64,000 nt of DNA from contig NZ_NWUX01000006.1 in assembly GCF_002374315.1 (NCBI RefSeq), forward strand, positions 62,001 to 126,000, given 5' to 3'. A program made the position numbers and the translations under genes. Below the pieces are notes generated by a model. The model was not told where the DNA came from. It saw nothing but the letters and a program-made list of their open reading frames with translations, and did not search any database. Source of the DNA: Vreelandella nigrificans. Lineage in GTDB: Bacteria; Pseudomonadota; Gammaproteobacteria; Pseudomonadales; Halomonadaceae. Shown piece by piece: positions 42,141 through 50,385 of the stretch. The number at the start of each line of letters is the position of its first letter. The stretch's first letter is position 1.

Positions 42141-44200
42141 TGGTTTTGGATATCCGACGTTTTATTCAACGATTTGTGGAAGAAGCTGCCGATCATCTCC
42201 CACGTTTGCGTGAAGGCGTGAGTGCCCTTGAACAGGGAGATGCAGATAAAGAACGTATTAACGAACTGTTTCGCGCGGTGCACACGCTAAAAGGCTCCTC
42301 GCGGATGCTGAAGTTAGCTCCAATTACTGCTATTTCCCACAGCACTGAAGAGCTATTAAGTGCCTTTCGTGATGGCAGCCAAGTACCCACTCCTGCTACC
42401 TCCAGCTTGCTAAATCAAGCCATCGATGCTTTGGCAGACTTAGTTGGGCAACTCGCTCGGGGAGCAACGCCCGCCGACTTAGCCAATGCCGACCCTGCGT
42501 TATGCCACGCCCTAGAAGCTGCAGCCACAGGAAAGCTACCTGCAAGCACCCCACCAACAGTGGCAGGGGTAAAAGTGAATACTGCAGCAAGGTCAACCAA
42601 TCTCGATCCACTTGGCAAAGCGGCAGGCAGCACTTCAATGGTACTAAGCGACACAGTGCGCGTACGCCTTGACCGTTTAGATGACGTTATCCGCCTCATG
42701 GGCGAAGTTCTCTCCGGCCATCATCACTTACATAGTTTGGTTGAGCAGGCACGTCTACTAGGTACAACACTGCCCACAGGCCATCAAGCCACTTTTAACG
42801 CGTTTAACCGTGAGCTAAAAGATAGTGTGCTCAGCCACGATGCCCTGATGAGTGACCTACACGACCGGGCGCTGCAAATGCGCATGCTGCCATTAAGTGT
42901 CGTGTTTGACCCGCTGGCCCAAATGGCAAGGGAACTAGCTCACTCTCTGGGTAAGACAGTTGACTGCCGAGTGCGAGGCAGCGAAATCGAGCTGGATCGT
43001 CAAATGATTGATCGACTATCAGACCCGCTCATTCACCTGCTGCGTAACGCACTTGATCATGGACTAGAGCCCCCCGAGCAGCGTCAGTCTATAGGCAAGC
43101 CACAGCGCGGCCAGCTAACCTTGAAAGCGTGGCAGGATGATAGCTGGGTAGTCATTGAAATGCGTGATGACGGCGCAGGTATCAGCGTTGAAGCGGTGCG
43201 CCAAAAAGCACTCGCCAAGAACCTGCTCACCGAAGAGCAGCTCCAGGCACTGAGTGAGCAGGAAACCTTGGAGCTGATTTTTTTGCCTGGGTTCTCTACC
43301 AAAGCAATGATTACTGACTTTTCCGGGCGTGGGGTCGGCATGGATGTAGTTAAACGCACCATCGTCGACGAACTTAGCGGGGACCTACAGCTTGTTAGCG
43401 AGGCGGGTACAGGTACCTGTTTCACTCTGCGCTTGCCACTATCGCTGGCAATGATGCGGGTTCTCCTGGTTAACGTTGGCCAAGCGACGTTGGGAGTAAC
43501 AGCCCCTCACGTCGCAGAGCTTTTGGAGTGCTCTACCAGCGAGTTTATTGACGCCGCAGGGCAAACTGCGCTGATTCTGCGTAATGAGTTTGTACCCGTC
43601 GTAGCGCTTGCCGAGTTGCTTTCGCTGCCAACCACCACTCAACAGGCCGATAACGTCCTACTATTGGTGGTCCACCAACGCCAGCAAAAACTGGCGCTGA
43701 TTGTCGATGCACTAGTAGATGAACGCGACATGGTGATTAAGCCATTACCTGCTCACTTACGCTACTTACCACTCGTATCAGGCATGGTTTCTCAAGGGCG
43801 CAATGCATTGGTGAGCCTACTGCATGTACCAGCACTCTTAGAGCGTGCTCGCCGCACCGAGCAACGCGGCATCGCAACAACGACTACGACAACCCAAGCG
43901 CATCGTATTCTTGTAGTGGATGATTCGTTAAATACTCGTGAAATCGAAAAAGACGTGCTCGAAGCCTGGGGCTACCAAGTTACTTTGGCGGAAAATGGAC
44001 GCGATGGTCTAAACAAGGCGCTCGCCGATAAGTTTGATGCAGTGCTCACCGATGTTGAGATGCCCGTGATGGATGGCTTTGCGCTAACCGCGAGTCTGCG
44101 CGAAAATGAAGACTACCGTCATAAGCCTATTATTATTATCACCTCCCGTGAAACAGAGGCTGACCGCCAACGCGGTATCGAAGTAGGTGCTGATGCCTAA
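42140..44200 (+). CDS. cheA: CheA-type hybrid histidine kinase with truncated receiver domain (WspE-like)
   Basis: Kinase of 686 aa. The Hpt domain has His48 in FRAVHTLKGSSRM. The P3 helices, HATPase (LLRNALDHGLEPPEQR, DDGAGIS, GRGVGMDVVK) and CheW-like P5 domain follow. A receiver begins near residue 590 (RILVVDDSLNTREIEKDVLE) with its acceptor Asp in VLTDVEMPVMDG. The protein stops right after GIEVGADA, about 30 residues short, so the conserved Lys strand and last helix are missing. The stop overlaps the following response-regulator gene, whose first receiver lacks its beginning. It may be a recent deletion joining two genes. Confidence 0.9.
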   Translation: MVLDIRRFIQRFVEEAADHLPRLREGVSALEQGDADKERINELFRAVHTLKGSSRMLKLAPITAISHSTEELLSAFRDGSQVPTPATSSLLNQAIDALADLVGQLARGATPADLANADPALCHALEAAATGKLPASTPPTVAGVKVNTAARSTNLDPLGKAAGSTSMVLSDTVRVRLDRLDDVIRLMGEVLSGHHHLHSLVEQARLLGTTLPTGHQATFNAFNRELKDSVLSHDALMSDLHDRALQMRMLPLSVVFDPLAQMARELAHSLGKTVDCRVRGSEIELDRQMIDRLSDPLIHLLRNALDHGLEPPEQRQSIGKPQRGQLTLKAWQDDSWVVIEMRDDGAGISVEAVRQKALAKNLLTEEQLQALSEQETLELIFLPGFSTKAMITDFSGRGVGMDVVKRTIVDELSGDLQLVSEAGTGTCFTLRLPLSLAMMRVLLVNVGQATLGVTAPHVAELLECSTSEFIDAAGQTALILRNEFVPVVALAELLSLPTTTQQADNVLLLVVHQRQQKLALIVDALVDERDMVIKPLPAHLRYLPLVSGMVSQGRNALVSLLHVPALLERARRTEQRGIATTTTTTQAHRILVVDDSLNTREIEKDVLEAWGYQVTLAENGRDGLNKALADKFDAVLTDVEMPVMDGFALTASLRENEDYRHKPIIIITSRETEADRQRGIEVGADA

Positions 44201-45449
44201 TCAAGTAAGCCAGTTGCTTCACCATCTACGCTGTTTCGGCCACGAAGTAGAGCATTTTGCAGATACCACGACCTTCTTTAATGCAGTGCTAAACCGTCGT
44301 CCAGATGCCATTATTATGGATGTCCAGTTTCCCCAGGGAAACACCGCAGGCACCGAAACACTCACCAGCCTGAATAAACTCATCGGCGAACGGTTACCTT
44401 CCATTGTCCTATCCGCCCACGCTGATTTTTACTCGCGCTTAAGTGCCGTTCGGGCAGGCTGTGACGGTTATTTCACCAAGCCGGTCAAGCCGCTTGATCT
44501 CATGCTGGCGGTAGATGATTTGACCACACCACCAGAGGAAGAGCCTCTGCGTGTACTGGTTGTCGATGACGAGCCAGAAGTGGCAGCCTATCATGCACTA
44601 TTGTTAGAAGAAGCTGGCATGGTCGTACAGCAGGTTAATCACCCCGCTGACGCGCTCGATGCCCTTGAACGCTTTAGCCCTGACCTACTGCTCGTCGATG
44701 TTTATATGCCGGTTTGTTCTGGCGAAGAACTGGCTAATATTATTCGCCAGCAGCCCGAATACGTTGGCCTACCGATCATTTACCTGTCTGGTGAAACCGA
44801 CAGCCGAAAGCAGCTTTCAGCCATGACGGCTGGCGTAGAAGCCTTTATTACCAAGCCTGTGGAGCCGGAAGCGCTGGTCTCTGCGGTAAAGCTACGCGCC
44901 GAGCGACTACGTCTATTGCGTTCACTAATGACCTGCGACAGCATGACCGGGCTTTATAATCACAGTACTACCACCGATTTAATCGGCAAAACACTCTCCC
45001 AGGCGTATCGTGACCGCACGCAGCATGCAATGGCAATGATTGATATTGATCACTTTAAAGCAGTCAACGATACCCATGGCCACCTTGCGGGTGATCAGGT
45101 AATTATCACCCTAGCAAGATTATTAAAAACGCGCTTACGCGTATCCGACATTATCGGGCGCTATGGCGGTGAAGAGTTTGTGGTGCTGCTTAAGGGCATC
45201 AGCGACGAGCGCGCCAGCGAACTCATCGATGCACTGCGCAGTGACTTTGAACAGGTAGAGTTCCATGCTGGCGGGGAGCGTTTTCGCTGTACGTTCAGTG
45301 CTGGGATTAGCAGCTTCCCCACCCACCTCTCCACGGAATCGCTCCGCCTAAGCGCCGATCAAGCGCTGTATCGCGCCAAACACCAGGGGCGTAACCAGGT
45401 GGTTGTTAGCAAGGAACAAGATAATGACGGATTCACAACCACCCCTTAA
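44193..45449 (+). CDS. diguanylate cyclase with two receiver domains, first one truncated (WspR-like)
   Basis: Protein of about 418 aa. It starts in the middle of a receiver fold: LLHHLRCFGHEVEHFAD is helix 1 and strand 2, without the preceding acidic strand. The acceptor Asp (IIMDVQFPQG) and Lys (YFTKPVKP) remain. A complete receiver follows (LRVLVVDDEPEVAAYH, LLVDVYMPV, FITKPVEP). The GGDEF domain has GRYGGEEFVV and the inhibitory RVSD site five residues before it. It should make c-di-GMP. The ATG at 44193 and a GTG at 44187 both lie inside the cheA end, with a poor ribosome site. Confidence 0.85.
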   Translation: MPNQVSQLLHHLRCFGHEVEHFADTTTFFNAVLNRRPDAIIMDVQFPQGNTAGTETLTSLNKLIGERLPSIVLSAHADFYSRLSAVRAGCDGYFTKPVKPLDLMLAVDDLTTPPEEEPLRVLVVDDEPEVAAYHALLLEEAGMVVQQVNHPADALDALERFSPDLLLVDVYMPVCSGEELANIIRQQPEYVGLPIIYLSGETDSRKQLSAMTAGVEAFITKPVEPEALVSAVKLRAERLRLLRSLMTCDSMTGLYNHSTTTDLIGKTLSQAYRDRTQHAMAMIDIDHFKAVNDTHGHLAGDQVIITLARLLKTRLRVSDIIGRYGGEEFVVLLKGISDERASELIDALRSDFEQVEFHAGGERFRCTFSAGISSFPTHLSTESLRLSADQALYRAKHQGRNQVVVSKEQDNDGFTTTP

Positions 45450-45966
45450 TGAATCATCCAACATGACGTTTGAGCAAGCACTAGCTACACACGGTGACGA
45501 CAGCGCCATTGTGGATGTGGATGAGCCCTGTCAACAAATGGTGCTATTTCACTTGTCAGGTCAGTCATTTGCACTGCCCGGCCAGGCCGTTAGCGAAATT
45601 TTAAAGGGTGATACTCCAGTCTATTTTGTGCCTGGATTGCCAGCCTCTACCCAAGGTGTGATACACCTACGTGGAAAAATCGAGTCGTTAATCACGCTGC
45701 AGCCACTTTTGGGGCTACCGGAAAGCGATACAGAGGGTATGATTCTCATTGTTCGTGCAGCAGGAATAAGTAGTGCTGTGCGCATTGACCAGTTGGACGA
45801 TGTATGTGAGCTGCCAATCAGCGCTTTCAAGCCGGCACCTGCTACTCTTGCCAGTTCGCTGCGCCCCTACGTTAGCGCCCTCTGGCAACCCAGCGAGCAG
45901 CGTACCGCCACTGCGTTACTGGATGTCGACGCCCTATTTAAAGCTTACCAGCAAGGGCTTGGCTAA
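45424..45966 (+). CDS. cheW: CheW-like adaptor protein (first copy)
   Basis: Adaptor of 180 aa with a short acidic N-terminus and one CheW domain (QMVLFHLSGQSFALPGQAVSEIL, PGLPASTQGVIHLRGKIESLI, GILIVRAAGISSAVRIDQLDDV-like strands). It bridges receptor and kinase. AAGGAAC lies upstream of the ATG, which falls within the last codons of the cyclase gene. It is followed by a second, shorter CheW-like gene (TAATG overlap). Confidence 0.88.
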   Translation: MTDSQPPLNESSNMTFEQALATHGDDSAIVDVDEPCQQMVLFHLSGQSFALPGQAVSEILKGDTPVYFVPGLPASTQGVIHLRGKIESLITLQPLLGLPESDTEGMILIVRAAGISSAVRIDQLDDVCELPISAFKPAPATLASSLRPYVSALWQPSEQRTATALLDVDALFKAYQQGLG

Positions 45967-46334
45967 TGGCCCCCAGCCAAGTGAGCTGCGTGCTATTTAA
46001 TACAGGCGCGTATCAAGTGGCGATTGAAGCGCACTATGTGCAACGTATCGACAGCGCTCCCACAGCGCCACGCCGCGTAGCCATTGATACGCTACTGCGG
46101 CTCAACACACTCACTACTCCCACCCGCTGGCTAACCCTACACGACACCCAAGGAGTGTGGCAGTTGGGCATCACCGGAGAAAGCGTGCTGGGGGCACTAC
46201 CAGTCACCATACTACAGCGACTACCACCGCTGATTGACGCGCATCGCCCCCACCCTGCGCTATGCGGGCTAGCACTGGAAGGTAATAGGCTGATACTGCT
46301 GCTTAACGGTGCACTGTTGGGCCCCGATAAGTAA
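45966..46334 (+). CDS. short divergent CheW-like protein
   Basis: Protein of 122 aa whose ATG overlaps the stop of cheW. It keeps the opening strand of a CheW domain (SCVLFNTGAYQVAIEAHYVQRID) and the closing strand (LILLLNGALLG). The middle is shortened and lacks the usual VVNLRG/IDL block. It sits where the second CheW of Wsp systems (WspB or WspD) would be. It may be a minimal adaptor or a degenerating one. Confidence 0.65.
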   Translation: MAPSQVSCVLFNTGAYQVAIEAHYVQRIDSAPTAPRRVAIDTLLRLNTLTTPTRWLTLHDTQGVWQLGITGESVLGALPVTILQRLPPLIDAHRPHPALCGLALEGNRLILLLNGALLGPDK

Positions 46335-46357
46335 TCCTGCTCAGCCCAACTCTTAAG

Positions 46358-47569
46358 TCAACCCAGGCCCTTTAGCCATAGACAGCGAACAAGCGAGCCG
46401 TTCTCAACCTTCTGGTGGGGGGCAATCACTGCTAAGGCGTCGGCACTAATACATGACGAGAGCACCCCAGAGTTTTGGTCCTCAAACGCATCGGCAATGA
46501 CTCCTGTGTCAGTAAAACGTAGCGCAACGCGCATATAGTGCTGACGAGGCCCAGTATTGGTGGTGAAGTTAGCGATGGCCGTTAGGGTAGGCAGCGCGTT
46601 TAAAGCAGGGCAGCCAAGTAACGCCCCCATTACGGGACGCAAAAATAGCCAAGCACCCACAAAACTAGACACTGGATTACCCGGAAGCCCTACAAAGCGA
46701 GCTTCACTGCCATCCGTGCGAGGCAGACGGCCCAGCGCCAGCGGCTTACCAGGACGAATCGCCAGTTTCCACATGTCCAACTGGCCCAGCGATTCCAGCG
46801 CGGCTTTTACATGATCCTCTTCACCCACACTAACCCCGCCGGTACTGACGACTACATCAGCCTCCATCGCCGCTTGACGTAATAGTGCAACGGTCTGAGC
46901 GTAATCATCCGGTACACTAACCAGCTGCACTACCTCCGCCCCAAAGTTTTCCAGCAAGCGCTTGAGCATCGGCCGGTTGGAGTTATATAGCTGCCCCGGT
47001 TTGAGCGGTGTGCCTGGATCAATAATTTCATCACCCGTCGAGAGCAGCGCCACCCGAGGCCGACGACGTACGTTGACTTGGGTTATCCCCTGGCCAGCCA
47101 AATGGCCCAATGCAGCAGCTTCCAGCCGCTCACCGGCATTCAGCAATATAGAGCCTCTTTTCACGTCGCGCCCCTGGAGGCGAACATTATCACCAACGGG
47201 AATCCCCTCAGGTATTAGTGCACGTTCGCCGTCCATCTCTACACGTTCCTGCATCACCACGCAGTTGGCACCAGGAGGAATTGCTCCACCGGTAAAGATT
47301 CGCGCGCAACTGCCTTCAATCAGTGGCACGGCGGGGCTACCCGCCGCAATACGCTGACTAATGGGCAACCGTTTCCCCGCATCAGCAGCGCGCAATGCAT
47401 AGCCGTCCATGGCGCTGTTATCAAACGGCGGTACATCCAGCTGCGCGGTGACCGCGTCAGCCAGCACCCGTCCTGCGGCAGCTTCGAGAGGAACAGTCTC
47501 AGCACTTAGAGGGCTGACTCCTGCCAGTAGTGCTTCAAGTGCGGCTGAAATTGGCTGTAAATCAGCCAT
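46358..47569 (-). CDS. moeA: molybdopterin molybdenumtransferase MoeA (first copy)
   Basis: Protein of 403 aa that inserts molybdate into adenylylated molybdopterin. Visible are DVPPFDNSAMDGYALR, ARIFTGGAIPPGANCVVMQE, the MoCF domain block LLSTGDEIIDPG, VVSTGGVSVGEEDHV and [13 protein letters not shown]. The ATG at 47569 has GAGG upstream and overlaps the end of moaB. A second moeA lies at 58730, in the fdhD-mobA group. Confidence 0.93.
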   Translation of the reverse strand: MADLQPISAALEALLAGVSPLSAETVPLEAAAGRVLADAVTAQLDVPPFDNSAMDGYALRAADAGKRLPISQRIAAGSPAVPLIEGSCARIFTGGAIPPGANCVVMQERVEMDGERALIPEGIPVGDNVRLQGRDVKRGSILLNAGERLEAAALGHLAGQGITQVNVRRRPRVALLSTGDEIIDPGTPLKPGQLYNSNRPMLKRLLENFGAEVVQLVSVPDDYAQTVALLRQAAMEADVVVSTGGVSVGEEDHVKAALESLGQLDMWKLAIRPGKPLALGRLPRTDGSEARFVGLPGNPVSSFVGAWLFLRPVMGALLGCPALNALPTLTAIANFTTNTGPRQHYMRVALRFTDTGVIADAFEDQNSGVLSSCISADALAVIAPHQKVENGSLVRCLWLKGLG

Positions 47570-48083
47570 GCTGACCTCGGCCTGGGATAACCAGATTAGC
47601 GAAGTTGCAGGGCTTATGGCGGCTATCCAACTGCTCGGCAAGAATGCCATCCCAGCCAGTTCGGCAGGCGCCGGTGGACCCCGGCAGGCAGAACACGACC
47701 GTTGCATTCGCTAAGCCACCGAGGCAACGACTTTGGATGGTGGAGCTGCCAATCTCATCACCGCTTAGCTGGCGAAAGCGCTCACCAAAGCCTTCGATGC
47801 GCTTATCCAGCAGTACCGAGATGGCTTCCGGCGTAGAGTCGCGGCCGGTAAAACCGGTGCCGCCAGTGGTAATCACCACCTGTACCTTCTCATCGGCGAT
47901 CCAGTTCGCCACCACAGCGCGAATGCGATAGACATCGTCGGGTACGATGCGCTTTTCAGCGAGTGTATGACCGGCGCTGGTTAAACGCTCAACTAATGCT
48001 TGGCCGCTACGATCCGTTTCTTCACTGCGGGTATCAGATACGGTAAGCACGGCGATATTAAGGGGAACCATCGACTCACTCAT
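47562..48083 (-). CDS. moaB: molybdenum cofactor biosynthesis protein MoaB
   Basis: MoCF-fold protein of 173 aa. MoaB or its homologue adenylylates molybdopterin before metal insertion, although E. coli MoaB itself is reported inactive. Visible are [29 protein letters not shown] and [15 protein letters not shown]. The ATG at 48083 has AGGGTG 6 bp upstream. It lies between a DUF1244 gene and moeA on the same strand, all nearly touching. Confidence 0.93.
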   Translation of the reverse strand: MSESMVPLNIAVLTVSDTRSEETDRSGQALVERLTSAGHTLAEKRIVPDDVYRIRAVVANWIADEKVQVVITTGGTGFTGRDSTPEAISVLLDKRIEGFGERFRQLSGDEIGSSTIQSRCLGGLANATVVFCLPGSTGACRTGWDGILAEQLDSRHKPCNFANLVIPGRGQHG

Positions 48084-48088
48084 AGAAT

Positions 48089-48421
48089 TCACCCTTGCTT
48101 CGCTGCTTTCTTTTTAGCATGGTGTGCTTCCCAAGCCGCCATCTGCTCCGGTGTTGCTGGCGGCTGATAAAGCTCCTTCCACTCGCTATAAGGCATACCG
48201 TAAACGTGCTCGCGTGCCTCTTCGTAGCTGAGGGATTCTCCGCGAGTTTCTGCTGCCGTGACCAACCACTTGGAGAGACAGTTACGGCAAAAATCTGCCA
48301 GGATCATCAGATCGATATTCTGCACATCTTTATTATCGTCTAAATGCTTAAGCAGGCGACGAAACGCGGCAGCTTCCAGTTCGGTTTGGGTAGAAGTGTC
48401 CAACTCATTAAACGCTGACAT
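48089..48421 (-). CDS. DUF1244 protein
   Basis: Small protein of 110 aa matching the DUF1244 family by length and by the blocks DLMILADFCRNCLSKWL and EEAREHVYGMPYSEWKE. The ATG at 48421 has AGGAG 8 bp upstream. It is the first gene of a unit with moaB and moeA. The C-terminus is Lys/Ala rich. Function unknown. Confidence 0.8.
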   Translation of the reverse strand: MSAFNELDTSTQTELEAAAFRRLLKHLDDNKDVQNIDLMILADFCRNCLSKWLVTAAETRGESLSYEEAREHVYGMPYSEWKELYQPPATPEQMAAWEAHHAKKKAAKQG

Positions 48422-48535
48422 TACCGTTTCTCCTATCAAGTGATATCGTTTTAAGCGACGCAAATTTTAAAGGGCGTAGGTTTTAAGCAACACGTGTTTT
48501 CAGAAACATACGCTTTAACAAACATAGAAGCAGCA

Positions 48536-48565
48536 TAACAAAAGACACCGCTCGGAGGCGGTGTC
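48536..48565 (-). terminator. intrinsic terminator of the formate dehydrogenase operon
   Basis: GACACCGC (48544-48551) and GCGGTGTC (48558-48565) form an 8-bp perfect stem with a 6-nt loop. On the minus strand the stem is followed by TTTTGTTAT. It lies 22 bp after the last gene (gamma subunit). Confidence 0.85.
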
Positions 48566-48586
48566 GTAGAGCATTACTTTACGTCA

Positions 48587-49687
48587 TTAGCTTGGCCGAG
48601 AGGCTGAAATGTCACCGCTGCTGTCTCCCGACTTACGAGCGGCCAACTCCTCCTCTGTGATCGCTTGGTCTTTTACCTCTTCATACCATAAGTTGTGGTG
48701 CTCTTTCGCCCAGGTCTCATCCACATAACCAGTGGTCATGGCTTCCAAAGAGCCTTCGGTTCCCACCGTACCGATATAGATATGACCCAGCGCTACCGCC
48801 GTTAACCCTAGCGCACCTACCGCGTGGATGATATTCGCCCACTGCATGGTGTCACGGCTCTGGTTGAAGTTAGGAAAATCGAGCACAAAGCCACTGGCAA
48901 CGACCACTAGACCCACAGTGGCCAGCAGCCAGTACCACGCTTTCTCACCACCATTGGCAAAACCAGCGTCTGGATGGTGTTTGCCAGTTAAGCCGCCAGC
49001 CTTTTTGAACCACACCCAGTCTTGCTTCTTGGGGATGTTGTCTTTTAACAGGCTAATCAGCAGCACAATAAGCAAAATTCCAAATATCGGGCCCAGGTAG
49101 TTATGCAGCACTTTAGAGGCAGAGATCATCCATCCCCAGAAGGCATCGCCGAACAAAGAGCGAAACACAAACTTGCCATACAGTAGGTTAAGCCCCGTCA
49201 GCGCCAAGGTGATAAACAGCGTCGCTACCGTCCAGTGTAATGAGCGCATAAAGAGCGACCAACGAAACAGCTTACGCCCCGTGCGTGGCTCGTCTAACTG
49301 CTTACGACCAACGATAACGTAGAACAGGGTAATTACTGCCGCCATGCCTATTATCGCAATCAGTCCAAACGGTGATACCCAACGATTACGCAGAATTCGC
49401 CATGTCTCGCCACTCGCATTGATCAGGTTATAGGTACTCTCGTGTCGCGAGTCACGAAAATTAGGCCCCGTCTCCCCGCTACGGACTTGTCGCCACTGCT
49501 CAGCAGTGATGCCAGGAGCGGCAGAACTCATCTCGCGGTCAGGGTCAGCCTGGGCAACTGCCACTTGTGTGAAACCAAGGCTTAGTACCAGAACAAACGC
49601 TACCAGCATACAGCGCCAGATACCCAGGGTTAGCCCTTTACCTGAGCGCGGCGCCCTTCCGGGCAGCTGTGCAGTCAACAGGTTCAT
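48587..49687 (-). CDS. fdhC: formate dehydrogenase gamma subunit (cytochrome b)
   Basis: Membrane subunit of 366 aa. A signal-like hydrophobic N-terminus and a periplasmic stretch of about 70 residues precede four transmembrane helices. Heme-ligand His residues are expected in SLHWTVATLFITLALTGLNLLYG and in VLHNYLGPIFG and IHAVGALGLTAVALGHIYIG. It passes electrons from the beta subunit to the quinone pool, as FdoI/FdnI do. AAGGAGG lies before the ATG. It is the last gene before a strong terminator. Confidence 0.92.
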   Translation of the reverse strand: MNLLTAQLPGRAPRSGKGLTLGIWRCMLVAFVLVLSLGFTQVAVAQADPDREMSSAAPGITAEQWRQVRSGETGPNFRDSRHESTYNLINASGETWRILRNRWVSPFGLIAIIGMAAVITLFYVIVGRKQLDEPRTGRKLFRWSLFMRSLHWTVATLFITLALTGLNLLYGKFVFRSLFGDAFWGWMISASKVLHNYLGPIFGILLIVLLISLLKDNIPKKQDWVWFKKAGGLTGKHHPDAGFANGGEKAWYWLLATVGLVVVASGFVLDFPNFNQSRDTMQWANIIHAVGALGLTAVALGHIYIGTVGTEGSLEAMTTGYVDETWAKEHHNLWYEEVKDQAITEEELAARKSGDSSGDISASRPS

Positions 49688-49698
49688 GACACGCCTCC

Positions 49699-50313
49699 TT
49701 ACCCTTTACGGGCAGCATCATAGGCTAGGTTGTCGGTACTGGCCTGAGGGTTGTTGGACCAAGCACCATCTGGGTGGCCACGATGCACGACACGCTGACG
49801 GAAGATATCGGCTACGTCTTGGGCATCACCTGCGAGAAGCGCTTTGGTGGAACACATCTCGGCACATAGTGGCAGTTTGCCTTCGGCAATACGGTTAGAG
49901 CCGTACTTCTGATACTCCTCTTCTTTACTTTCAGCAGGGCCACCCGCGCAGAAGGTACACTTATCCATCTTGCCACGCTCACCAAACGCGTTCTGTTTCG
50001 GGAACTGCGGCGCACCAAAGGGGCAGGCATACAGGCAGTAGCCACAACCAATGCACAGATCTTTATCGTGCAGCACAATACCGTCATCAGTTTTGTAGAA
50101 ACAGTCGGTGGGGCAAACCGCCATACATGGCGCATCGTCACAGTGCATACAGGCCACTGAAATCGACATTTCACTCGCTTCACCGTCATTAAGTGTGACC
50201 ACACGGCGACGCTGGATGCCCCACTCGACATCATTGGCGTTTTTACAGGCGGTGACACAGCCGTTGCACTCAATGCAGCGCTCGGCATCACACATAAATT
50301 TCATTTGAGCCAT
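49699..50313 (-). CDS. fdhB: formate dehydrogenase beta subunit (iron-sulfur)
   Basis: Iron-sulfur subunit of 204 aa with four Cys clusters: CIECNGCVTACK, CMHCDDAPCMAVCP, CIGCGYCLYACP, and CTFCAG plus CAEMCSTKA. It relays electrons from the catalytic subunit to cytochrome b. The C-terminal membrane helix found in E. coli FdnH is absent, so it is of the shorter type. AGAGGAG precedes the ATG. Confidence 0.93.
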   Translation of the reverse strand: MAQMKFMCDAERCIECNGCVTACKNANDVEWGIQRRRVVTLNDGEASEMSISVACMHCDDAPCMAVCPTDCFYKTDDGIVLHDKDLCIGCGYCLYACPFGAPQFPKQNAFGERGKMDKCTFCAGGPAESKEEEYQKYGSNRIAEGKLPLCAEMCSTKALLAGDAQDVADIFRQRVVHRGHPDGAWSNNPQASTDNLAYDAARKG

Positions 50314-50385
50314 GGTGTTCTCCTCTTGCCAGCGCGGGCCTCGCCCGCACTGGCAGTGCTGTCAGGTCGGGACTTTTTTCTAGAC

